A stretch of DNA of 48,257 nucleotides from CBFHWY01 sp965659675 (GTDB lineage: Bacteria; Bacteroidota; Bacteroidia; Flavobacteriales_G; Salibacteraceae): assembly GCA_965659675.1 (NCBI GenBank), contig CBFHWY010000010.1, positions 1 through 48,257 of the forward strand, written 5' to 3'. Of the stretch, positions 9,701 to 16,130 are shown piece by piece. The position numbers and the translations under genes are program-made. Positions within the stretch are counted from its first letter, which is position 1. Each line of letters starts with the position of its first letter. The notes under the pieces were generated by a model that saw only the letters and a list, made by a program, of their open reading frames with translations, was not told where the DNA came from and searched no databases.

Positions 9701-10196
9701 GAACATTGGGTTGTTCTTTCAGCTGAACATCAAAGCACAGCATGGTTCCAAACAAAATGAATCAGAAGTTTTCAGCTCGAGGAACTTTGATATAGACTAC
9801 CAGGTGATCAAGCCAAAATTTATTATTCAGAGCAGCAAAAAAACACGTTTTGCGATATTGGGCGGATATACAGAAAAGCTAAACGACAACGAGCTTGGAG
9901 GAGAGCTTGCCATCATTCGGGAAGCAGGGCTGGAGTATGCTTACAACTTTGTGGGTCAGGGTACCTTCATTGCCGAAACAAAGTATCTGGCAATTTCATA
10001 CAATGGTGCGAACAATAATGCGCTTGCCTTCGAAATGCTTGAAGGGCTGCAAAGTGGTAATAATCTCACCTGGAACCTGACTGTTCAACAAAATCTAGCG
10101 AATAATCTTCAGCTCAATCTAAGTTATAACGGACGTGTTGCTGAATCTAATTCAGCGATCCATGCAGGAGGTATTCAGCTAAGGGCATTCTTCTGA
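6723..10196 (+). CDS. Very large secreted outer-membrane beta-barrel-like protein, unknown function
   Basis: A 1157-residue protein. The start at 6723 gives a clean signal peptide (MSFQRITYLFIFTLLSAVGISQ); a second in-frame ATG at 6702 would add seven residues. After the signal there are about 110 residues of globular sequence, then a segment GGSELSKSGSISRGISLGNNQSLSVNS followed by a long run of alternating hydrophobic/polar beta strands, many ending in aromatic residues, up to a C-terminal strand ending in Phe (IQLRAFF), the usual outer-membrane barrel signature. There is no TonB box, plug domain or T9SS C-terminal domain that I can see. Homologues of this layout are common in Bacteroidota as hypothetical proteins, and no function is known to me. 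Its stop abuts the convergent coiled-coil gene with no gap. Confidence 0.75.
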   Translation: MSFQRITYLFIFTLLSAVGISQETRLKKLSGAAGDTIQIDSLSIVSSSFELTNNNGLASDSVYSLLAFDSKIVLHQSGEFQAKYQCFPFLFTERSSNKDLSMMREGGDVIKNPFRYTATPRSQNIFGGSELSKSGSISRGISLGNNQSLSVNSNLNLQLDGRLSENLFIRASISDENIPIQPDGNTQQLQDFDQVYIQIYDKKNSLTAGDFQIKSEGSHFLRYLKRAQGLNFKTYLGNDEGQVDSLKKGHHLEASAAVSRGKFSRNVIQGVEGNQGPYRLTGGEGEQFIVVLSGTERVYIDGKLLTRGQENDYIINYNTAELSFTAKQFITKDKRIVVEFQYSDRNYARSLFQFGDYYRGEKHDFFFQAYSEQDARNQSLQQDLNDLQRVILRQTGDNIDQAFAPGINEVEYSEDLILYELRDSLGYDSVFVFSNDPEKAQYALSFSLVGQGNGDYVLDEGLANGRVYRWVAPDSTTGERKGDYAPVVRLATPKLRQMLTAGTVLRLSEETELKLEGAFSQRDLNTFSGLDAGDDYGYSGRAVLKNERVIREKDSLRSDLKLKLSGAYEFWNRNLKPIERVREAEFYRNWDLRGVEIKEDQHLIRTGIQLKEKEVMDLRLNLSAFLHQESYEGLRAEGIIKYDRDAWKVDAIGSFLQTEGALSSTNFQKHKSLIERKFGKIALGYRDDYENNQRRIPGTDSLRVDSYEFWEKEVFIKNAQKDKNAFRVFYIQRRDKNNFGDDLRTATFAESVGLDLDLIKNRNSKLRSKNTYRELEILNSEITTEEPDQTLSSRWEYSFRLFKGAISSSSFIEVGSGLEARQEFAYIQVPTGQGIYYWNDYNENGLQELDEFEIAQFRDQASYIRVFTPTQEYVKVFNNQFNQTLYLRPNVVWASKKGIRKFISHFSDQLSFRTQRKTNESTDLANRLNPLPSDISDTSLISINSSLRNTFYFNRNHPKFGADVTYQDIRNRSLLINGFEARRNEFYEFNMRWNIGLFFQLNIKAQHGSKQNESEVFSSRNFDIDYQVIKPKFIIQSSKKTRFAILGGYTEKLNDNELGGELAIIREAGLEYAYNFVGQGTFIAETKYLAISYNGANNNALAFEMLEGLQSGNNLTWNLTVQQNLANNLQLNLSYNGRVAESNSAIHAGGIQLRAFF

Positions 10197-11102
10197 TCAC
10201 CTCAGTGTGAATGAGGTCTTACCAAGCTCATAGTCGTCACAATACATATAGACCTCGTAATCGCCTTCGAGTACTTCAAATTCCTCTTCAAAATACCAGT
10301 AGAGACACACATCGGTCTCTTCTCCCTGATAATCGATCTGTTTTTTGACTGAATAGAGTCCTTTCACACCCTGAAATTCAAACATATTCTCTTCTGACTC
10401 CTCTAAACACACCACTTTACCATCCGGTGCGATGATTCGTGCATACACCCACTTCTTTCCTTTTGGGGTAAGCTCATTCTTCTCGAGGGTCAGGCATGAC
10501 TTGAGCATATCTGTTCGCTTTGCCCGATCTGTTTCACGATGCGTATTATTTCGGCGTTCTTTTAGTGCCCCTGCAAAAAGATCCATCGCCTGCAGCCGCT
10601 CTCCGATCTTCACTTTTTCTGAAAGCTCAGTGTTCACTTCAGAAAGAGCAGAATTCTTTTTCTTTTCACTGTTCAGTTTCTGTGTGACCTGTTGCTTTTC
10701 TGCCTGAAGTTGAATGTTTGCGGTATTCAGTGAATCGATGGTGTGCAAATAACCCTTCATGATCTTTCTTAGCGTCTTTGTTTCCTTTCTCAATTTGTAG
10801 ATCGTCCAGTTGTTATTCTTCGCCTTTTCAAGAAGCTCTTTGATCTTTTCCTGCTCTTCCAAAAGTTGAGCATTCAGGGTATCATTACTCGTTTTCATGT
10901 CGTTGTACTGTGCGTACATATCCTCTAGTTCAGCCTCTAATTCGGCTTTTTGATCATCGAGGATACCCTTTTCCTCTATGGCTACGTTGAAGTTCTCCTT
11001 TTCCTGAAAATATAGCCATGCAACAAAGGCATTGCTCAAAAAGAGCAATACGATGATGATGTATAAAAATCCCTTTCCTGAAGATTGGCGTGAATCGGAC
11101 AT
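10197..11102 (-). CDS. Membrane-anchored coiled-coil protein, unknown function
   Basis: A 301-residue protein: a short Ser/Lys N-terminus, one transmembrane helix at residues 12-29 (FLYIIIVLLFLSNAFVAW), then about 150 residues of strong heptad coiled coil (rich in Glu, Lys, Leu, Gln, with no Pro), and a C-terminal 100-residue beta-rich domain with a WVYARIIAPDGKVV segment and a terminal strand YELGKTSFTLR. The orientation rule suggests a cytoplasmic N-terminus and a periplasmic coiled coil plus domain. It could tether envelope components. I do not recognise a named family. The gene begins after a TAACTTTG promoter element overlapped by a small inverted repeat. Confidence 0.72.
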   Translation of the reverse strand: MSDSRQSSGKGFLYIIIVLLFLSNAFVAWLYFQEKENFNVAIEEKGILDDQKAELEAELEDMYAQYNDMKTSNDTLNAQLLEEQEKIKELLEKAKNNNWTIYKLRKETKTLRKIMKGYLHTIDSLNTANIQLQAEKQQVTQKLNSEKKKNSALSEVNTELSEKVKIGERLQAMDLFAGALKERRNNTHRETDRAKRTDMLKSCLTLEKNELTPKGKKWVYARIIAPDGKVVCLEESEENMFEFQGVKGLYSVKKQIDYQGEETDVCLYWYFEEEFEVLEGDYEVYMYCDDYELGKTSFTLR

Positions 11103-11116
11103 GATAAAAGTTTTAT

Positions 11117-11124
11117 CAAAGTTA
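11117..11124 (-). promoter_or_regulatory. Candidate -7 element (TAACTTTG) for the coiled-coil gene
   Basis: The minus strand reads TAACTTTG, matching TAnnTTTG, 14 nt before the ATG of the coiled-coil protein. Its outer base is also the first base of a 19-bp inverted repeat that would sit just upstream of the -7 element. Confidence 0.45.
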
Positions 11125-11142
11125 ATAGGCCTTATGCCTATT
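11124..11142. promoter_or_regulatory. Inverted repeat AATAGGC-N5-GCCTATT (possible operator)
   Basis: A perfect 7-bp inverted repeat with a 5-bp spacer (CTTAT) located between the -7 position and the expected -33 position of the coiled-coil gene promoter. No T-run follows on either strand, so an operator is more likely than a terminator. The binding protein is unknown. Confidence 0.4.
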
Positions 11143-11291
11143 TTGAGGGTCAGCAGATCAATTACTCAGCAATGCGTTGTTTATATCTGGCATATACTTT
11201 TTGAATAAAATCATTCCCGAAACATGCCCTCAGTCATGATCATATTCTGTGGCGCTTAGGTGAAAACTTTCCGTTCTTTCAAATTTGTTTC

Positions 11292-11975
11292 GTGCTCCAG
11301 GATCTGCTCAATATTTTTTATCCGGAAAGTTGCATTTGTTGCACCCAGCAGCTTTATTATCACGAGCGAAGGATCTGCGATGAATGTCGATTTCAACTGC
11401 CCAGAACATACTTCGAGCGCAAAGTTGACAATCCCGTAAAGGCTCTTTTTTATGGTAAAGTTGACATCACCTTGGCGACGGCACATTTTGCATTCAAACC
11501 TAAAACCAGGGTGCAAAAGCTGATTCATGCATTTAAATATCACGGTAAAAAGACCCTTGCCTTTGAGCTCGGAAGAGAAATGGGAAAGAGCCTAAAGAGT
11601 ACACATGATTTCCTAGAAGTTAGTCATATCATACCCGTTCCATTGCACCCGAAGAAACTCAAAAAACGCGGCTATAATCAGGCTGAGCTTATTGCCCAGG
11701 GAATCGCTGAGGAAATGGAAAGGGTTTTGGTTCCAGATGCATTGATAAGAAAGAGTCATACGAGCACACAGACCAACAAGAGCAGCTACGAGCGCTGGCA
11801 AAATGTGGACAGTATGTTTGAGGTGAAAGCTCCTGAGGCCATCGATAGCAGACATTGTTTGCTGGTAGACGATGTGATCACCACTGGAGCCACTTTGGAG
11901 AGTTGTGCGCAAAGTATTTTGAAAGTTCCAGCAACAGAAGTTTCTATAGCCACCTTGGCCTGGGCAGAGCACTAA
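11292..11975 (+). CDS. comF: ComF family phosphoribosyltransferase-like protein
   Basis: A 227-residue protein of the ComF/GntX family, linked in other bacteria to DNA uptake. The N-terminus has a four-Cys zinc-ribbon-like pattern (two Cys in YPESCICC and two in RRICDEC), and the C-terminal half has the phosphoribosyltransferase PRPP loop CLLVDDVITTGATLESC near residues 191-207. The segment VPLHPKKLKKRGYNQAELIA is also typical of the family. The start is a GTG at 11292, directly before the Cys cluster; no ATG is available. The stop overlaps the convergent M14 peptidase gene by four bases. The enzymatic role is uncertain even in well-studied members. Confidence 0.9.
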   Translation: MLQDLLNIFYPESCICCTQQLYYHERRICDECRFQLPRTYFERKVDNPVKALFYGKVDITLATAHFAFKPKTRVQKLIHAFKYHGKKTLAFELGREMGKSLKSTHDFLEVSHIIPVPLHPKKLKKRGYNQAELIAQGIAEEMERVLVPDALIRKSHTSTQTNKSSYERWQNVDSMFEVKAPEAIDSRHCLLVDDVITTGATLESCAQSILKVPATEVSIATLAWAEH

Positions 11976-13684
11976 GGAATACGATACACCGGATAACGCA
12001 TATGGCTGTGCTCGTAATAATCTGAATTCTTGTAGATGAAAAAGAGCTGAGCTCTCGCGTTTTCCTTAAAGTCTGGATCACTCAGTTTTTTCTCTTCAAA
12101 ACGCTTTTTTAGATCCGGATCCTTTTCCAGAATTTGAACCGCCTTATCCTCAAAAACATAAGCTGAAAACCACTCTTTTTGCTGCAAGATCTCATCAAAG
12201 AAATTCCAGGCAAAATAGGAATCCACTGCTTCTGGTTCGAGAGTTTCGACAATAAAACGCTTTCTGCTTTGGGCTGTTGGAATGAGCACATCTCCCTGAT
12301 AAAGTTGAATGGTATGTGCTTCTTTTCGAGCTGAAACGTCGTAATGAAGATAATGGCCTTCATAAGGGCGTTTGATCGTTTTATAGTCTTCAATATAGTA
12401 AACCTCAGCAGGGATAAGAGTATCATTCCTGAATCGAAGCATTTTTACCCCATTGTGCTCAAGGCGATCCAACACTTCATTCCAAACCTGTGGAACAACA
12501 TAGAAAGAAGGTGCTTTAATGCTAAGGGCTGGTCGATAACTATCGTAGAAAGGAATCTGTTTGATGTAGGGTTCCTGAGGGTCGTAGTACAATCTATCCT
12601 CCCCGGTGATCTCGCTCTTTCTGTATTTCGCTGCGTAACCGTTGAACATGAAAGTGCTATAGGCTTCTTTATCGAGTTCATAGCGTATGGGAAACTCCAT
12701 TTGAGAAATGCTTGCCCTACGGGCTGAGTTCCTGATCATTTGAATTCTTTCACTGTTCTCTGCACTGAACTCAATGATCGACATCAGCATGTGATAGGTC
12801 GCATCCACTCTTGCATCGAATGCCTTTAACATGTGGGCTTCAGTGACAAAACCAAAACTGTGAAACTGGCTGGTGTAACCTGTAGAATACCGTGGGGTTT
12901 CCAGGTATTCCAATATTCCACTGTCTGGAACTGCATCAATGGTATGGACATAGGGACTCAGATCATAGTCTTTTTCACGCATCTTTTTATAAAGCGCGGG
13001 CTCAAAAACCTCCTTTTGAAATGACCCAAGTTTTGGATGTAATTTATCATGCTGTGTGGCTATTAAGGTCATGGTATAGGCATAGTCGGCACCGTTGGAC
13101 GTATGCGTATCAACAAAGACATCCGGGTCTAAGGCTTGATAAATGGATTGGAAAGTCCAGGTATTCATCGCATCTGCTTTTATAAAGTCACGATTCAGAT
13201 CAAGGTTTCGGGCGTTTCCCCTGAAGCCAGCTTCTTCAGGACCATTTTGGTTTGCTCTACTGCAACATGCGCGGTTAAGTCCACCACCAACATTGTACAT
13301 AGGGATGATGGCGATCACCACATCATTGAGGATATTTTCTTTGCCTGATAATAGTTGCCATGATAACTTTAGGCTTGCGTCCACACCGCATGGCTCCCCG
13401 GGGTGGATCGCGTTATTGATCAATACCACAGCTTTAGAGCCTTTTGCTATGGCGTTCAGGTCAAAATTTTCCTCAGAATTGATGATGAAAAGGTGAAGCG
13501 GCTTACCAACATCTGTCTTTCCGATCTCAAGCAGCTTTCCCTGCGGGAATAGGCTGTCCATTTTCTCATATTCGTGGATCAATGAGCTATGGTCGTAAGT
13601 CTGGTTTTGTTTATACCGTTCAAAGGGTTGAGCCAAGAGGGTATGGCACATCAAAATGAGAACAGAAACAAAGAAGCTTTTCAT
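11972..13684 (-). CDS. Secreted M14 family zinc carboxypeptidase-like protein
   Basis: A 570-residue metallopeptidase of the M14 carboxypeptidase superfamily. The start at 13684 gives a signal peptide (MKSFFVSVLILMCHTLLAQ); a longer frame would run into the DUF2480 gene. The zinc site shows as HPGE (His94, Glu97) in the strand-loop NNAIHPGEPCG and His194 in VDTHTSNGADY. Arg/Asn substrate-binding residues are likely in the GNARNLDLNRDF segment (residues 156-167), characteristic of the family. Beyond residue 320 there is a long extra domain of unknown role. The product is probably periplasmic or surface exposed and trims peptides. It is the last gene of a leftward run behind DUF2480, with a 23-bp gap. 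Confidence 0.88.
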   Translation of the reverse strand: MKSFFVSVLILMCHTLLAQPFERYKQNQTYDHSSLIHEYEKMDSLFPQGKLLEIGKTDVGKPLHLFIINSEENFDLNAIAKGSKAVVLINNAIHPGEPCGVDASLKLSWQLLSGKENILNDVVIAIIPMYNVGGGLNRACCSRANQNGPEEAGFRGNARNLDLNRDFIKADAMNTWTFQSIYQALDPDVFVDTHTSNGADYAYTMTLIATQHDKLHPKLGSFQKEVFEPALYKKMREKDYDLSPYVHTIDAVPDSGILEYLETPRYSTGYTSQFHSFGFVTEAHMLKAFDARVDATYHMLMSIIEFSAENSERIQMIRNSARRASISQMEFPIRYELDKEAYSTFMFNGYAAKYRKSEITGEDRLYYDPQEPYIKQIPFYDSYRPALSIKAPSFYVVPQVWNEVLDRLEHNGVKMLRFRNDTLIPAEVYYIEDYKTIKRPYEGHYLHYDVSARKEAHTIQLYQGDVLIPTAQSRKRFIVETLEPEAVDSYFAWNFFDEILQQKEWFSAYVFEDKAVQILEKDPDLKKRFEEKKLSDPDFKENARAQLFFIYKNSDYYEHSHMRYPVYRIP

Positions 13685-13707
13685 ATTCAGCGAAAGATAA
13701 GAAGCTT

Positions 13708-14226
13708 TTATCGAGGCTGGCGATATACTGGAACTGTGCTGCATGGCTCACCATACATGATGGCTTTGGCCAGGCTCTGTAGTCTTTGCGTCAGCTCAAC
13801 ATAAACTGATTCGGGGATCTCCTTTTCACCGCAACCCTTGATCACAATCCTCCGATCGCGATATTCTTCAAGGTCCATTTTATTGAATACCTCATCAAAG
13901 AGTTTCTCTTCTAATCGGTGCAAATCGCCAAACACCACCGTCGCAGCATGTGGCTGTAAGGCTGTAGCAAGCAACATATAAGCCCATGTAGGTACAATGG
14001 CATCAACGGAACAATGAATGGCTACATGTTTTCCCTGGTATTCTGACCAGTCGAAAGATGCTACGTGCTCACGAAAGTCCTTTTCCTTAAGTGCCATACC
14101 TTGCCAGAGGTCATCCTTAATATCGTACAAGACACGCTCTCCATCAGGATATAGATCTTCCAAATCGATGGTGAGAATACCCATCCGGGCAACGCGGTTT
14201 ACTATGGGAGCTTCTTCTTTCGCCAT
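13708..14226 (-). CDS. DUF2480 family protein
   Basis: A 172-residue soluble protein matching the Bacteroidota DUF2480 family: the N-terminus with VNRVAR..GILTIDLEDLYP, then WxGMALKEKDFREHV, a central AIHCSVDAIVPTWAYMLLA block and a KGCGEKEIPESVYVELT block near the C-terminus. Known relatives sit with SUF iron-sulfur assembly genes, as here. Its start codon shares one base with the stop of the MIP18-like gene (14226), which shows translational coupling. The function is not established; a role connected with Fe-S protein maturation is inference from context only. Confidence 0.88.
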   Translation of the reverse strand: MAKEEAPIVNRVARMGILTIDLEDLYPDGERVLYDIKDDLWQGMALKEKDFREHVASFDWSEYQGKHVAIHCSVDAIVPTWAYMLLATALQPHAATVVFGDLHRLEEKLFDEVFNKMDLEEYRDRRIVIKGCGEKEIPESVYVELTQRLQSLAKAIMYGEPCSTVPVYRQPR

Positions 14227-14543
14227 TACATGAAACCCAATTCGAGCAACGCTTCTTCACTCATCATTGACTTATCCCAGGGTGGATCAAAGGTGATGTT
14301 CACTTTAGCATCGGTAATGCCTTTGGTTTCTCTTACCTTATCTTCAACTTCCACTGGCAAAGACTCCGCTACCGGACAACTCGGCGAGGTAAGCGTCATT
14401 TCGATCGCCACTTTAGCTTCATCATCTACTTTTACCTCATAGATCAATCCCAGTTCATAGATATCGATCGGGATCTCGGGATCATAGCAGGTTTTGAGCA
14501 CCTCTATTACTTTATTCTCTAATGCTTTCTTATCTACTTCCAT
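14226..14543 (-). CDS. MIP18 family (DUF59) protein, SUF-associated
   Basis: A 105-residue MIP18/DUF59 domain protein. It has the family signature CYDPEIPIDIYELGLIY at residues 19-35 and the TLTSPSCPVAE segment with the conserved Cys56. Such proteins (SufT, PaaD, CIA2-type) help in maturation or delivery of Fe-S clusters. It lies between sufE and DUF2480 with one-base overlaps on both sides, so it is part of a tight SUF-related unit. It is similar to the standalone Bacteroidota DUF59 proteins placed after sufE rather than to PaaD. Confidence 0.93.
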   Translation of the reverse strand: MEVDKKALENKVIEVLKTCYDPEIPIDIYELGLIYEVKVDDEAKVAIEMTLTSPSCPVAESLPVEVEDKVRETKGITDAKVNITFDPPWDKSMMSEEALLELGFM

Positions 14544-14965
14544 TAGGCTTGATTTATTCCCAGTCCAAGGGCATAGGCTTTCATTTTCTTGATCATACTA
14601 GAAAGTCCATTTGCGCGATTTGGGCTAAGGTGTTCTTTTAATCCTATGGCATCAATAAAAGCAAAATCTGAACGGGCCACCTCATTTGGATCTTCATCAT
14701 TCATCACCCTGATCAGCAATGAAATGATGCCTTTTGTAATGAGCGCGTCACTATCTGCCTGGAAATTCATTTTACCATCTTTGGTTCCTGCGTCCAGCCA
14801 TACCTTTGATTGACAGCCACGCACAAGATTCTCATCTGATTTTTCACTTTCAGGCAAAGGTTCAAGTTCCTTGCCCATGTCGATGATGTACTCATACTTG
14901 TCCATCCAGTCCTCGAACATGGAAAACTCATCGATCAATTCAGCTTCCTTTTCCTTGATGCTCAT
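14543..14965 (-). CDS. sufE: SufE family sulfur acceptor for Fe-S cluster assembly
   Basis: A 140-residue SufE protein that accepts persulfide sulfur from the cysteine desulfurase SufS and passes it to the SufBCD scaffold. The sulfur-accepting residue is Cys51 in VRGCQSKVW, and the C-terminal half carries the LSPNRANGLSSMIKKMKAYA segment typical of the family. The ATG at 14965 is preferred over an upstream in-frame codon at 15001, whose extra 12 residues are unlike the family. The gene starts a leftward unit with MIP18 and DUF2480; sufBCDS are not in the window. Confidence 0.94.
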   Translation of the reverse strand: MSIKEKEAELIDEFSMFEDWMDKYEYIIDMGKELEPLPESEKSDENLVRGCQSKVWLDAGTKDGKMNFQADSDALITKGIISLLIRVMNDEDPNEVARSDFAFIDAIGLKEHLSPNRANGLSSMIKKMKAYALGLGINQA

Positions 14966-15001
14966 ATTCAATGAACAAAGATAGAGGGAAAAGGTTATCA
15001 C

Positions 15002-15040
15002 GAGCTACAAGCTACAAGCCGCAAGCTACAAGCTGCGAGC
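15002..15040. repeat. Short low-complexity repeat of (A)GCTACAAGC type
   Basis: About 39 bp made of degenerate copies of the unit AGCTACAAGC/AGCCGCAAGC between sufE and the duplicated atpG end. It looks like the intergenic simple-sequence repeats found in related genomes. It has no coding capacity. Confidence 0.6.
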
Positions 15041-15067
15041 ATTAAGCTGTCTGGCAGTCCAGTGCCT

Positions 15068-15253
15068 CTGCACCTGCATACTTCGGCAAGCTCAGCATTG
15101 CAGTGAAGCTGTCGATTGATAAAAAAGTATAATGGAATTTCTTTTATCCATCAAGGGCTTCTGCACCTGCATACTTCGGCAAGCTCAGCATTGCAGTGAA
15201 GCTGTCAATTGATAAAAAAGTATAATGGAATTTCTTTTATCCATCAAGGGCTT
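15068..15253. repeat. Two 93-bp direct tandem repeats derived from the atpG 3' end
   Basis: Units 15068-15160 and 15161-15253 are identical except for one base (G or A in GTCRATTGAT). A third copy of the first 11 bases begins at 15254 inside atpG. On the minus strand each unit contains the last atpG codons, or a copy of them, the stop, an A/T-rich stretch, and the motif TGCTGAGCTTGCCGAAGTA. The period of 93 is a multiple of three, so the copied C-terminal codons stay in the atpG frame. Upstream of 15068 the minus-strand frame continues as a diverged copy of the same codons. Together with the simple repeats this fills the 270-bp space between sufE and atpG. Confidence 0.9.
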
Positions 15254-16118
15254 CTGCACCTGCAACAATCTCGAGGATCTCAGTAGTAATGGCAGCCTGA
15301 CGTGCTTTGTTGTATCTCAACTTGAGGTCATGCAGCAAGTCGCTTGCATTATCTGTGGCTTTGTGCATTGCCGTCATTCTCGCCCCGTGTTCAGATGCAT
15401 TTGAATCAAGAACTGCTTTATACACTTGATTCTTTAGCGCCTTTGGGAGAAGGTTTGTGATGATCTCCACCTTACCAGGCTCAAAGAGATAATCGTGGCT
15501 CGCAGCCTGATCTTCTTCGCTTTCCATTTCGACAGGAAGAAGTTGTTCAGTTTGAACGATCTGGGTAGCAGCGTTCTTGAATTGATTGTAAACAAGAATT
15601 ACGCGATCGTATTGTTTGTCCTCAAATGCCCTCAGGACTTTATCCGTAATGGCACTTACGTTCTCATAGTTAAGGTCGTCGTAAACTCCGTAATGCTCAC
15701 CGGCAAGTTCTCCTTCAGCGATGTGCTGGTCGGTTCTTTTATAGGTATCGAAAGCCTTTTTACCTATACTAAGGACCTTTATTTCAGATGCATCTGCGTA
15801 GGTATCGCGAATCAGCTTATTGGTTGCCTTGATGATATTCGCATTAAAACCACCACACAATCCTCGATTTGAGTTCACTGCAATGATCAGAATGCGATTC
15901 GCATCTCGCTTTTCAGAATAGGCCCCTCCGACCTCATCCAGACTTCCAGAGAGGTTGTTCATGATATCAGTCAATTTGGCTGAGTAAGGACGCAATTTGA
16001 TGATCGCATCCTGAGCCTTCTTCAACTTCGCGGCCGACACCATCTTCATGGCAGATGTGATCTGCCTGGTGCTATTCACCGACTGTATCCTATTCCGTAC
16101 CTCTTTTAAGTTCGGCAT
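15237..16118 (-). CDS. atpG: F0F1 ATP synthase subunit gamma
   Basis: A 293-residue gamma subunit, the rotor shaft that couples the c-ring to the alpha3beta3 head. The N-terminal MPNLKEVRNRIQSVNSTRQITSAMKMVSAAKLKKAQ helix (residues 1-36), the RGLCGGFN motif near residue 85, and the C-terminal helix with EILEIVAGAEAL are all present, and the length is typical. It is the last gene of the atpBEFHAG operon, 12 bp after atpA. Its 3' end is bordered by a tandem duplication that includes its last codons. atpD and atpC are absent here, as is usual in this phylum, where they lie elsewhere. Confidence 0.98.
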   Translation of the reverse strand: MPNLKEVRNRIQSVNSTRQITSAMKMVSAAKLKKAQDAIIKLRPYSAKLTDIMNNLSGSLDEVGGAYSEKRDANRILIIAVNSNRGLCGGFNANIIKATNKLIRDTYADASEIKVLSIGKKAFDTYKRTDQHIAEGELAGEHYGVYDDLNYENVSAITDKVLRAFEDKQYDRVILVYNQFKNAATQIVQTEQLLPVEMESEEDQAASHDYLFEPGKVEIITNLLPKALKNQVYKAVLDSNASEHGARMTAMHKATDNASDLLHDLKLRYNKARQAAITTEILEIVAGAEALDG

Positions 16119-16130
16119 CTTGTCCTATTC

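Noticed and set aside
12344..12727. Long open frame antisense to the M14 peptidase gene (and similar antisense frames in atp, gapN and barrel genes)
   Set aside because: They lie wholly within strongly supported genes, have no family features and are the expected by-product of codon use.
15068..15253. Direct repeats as a CRISPR array
   Set aside because: Two adjoining 93-bp units without spacers, no cas genes, and they contain the atpG end.
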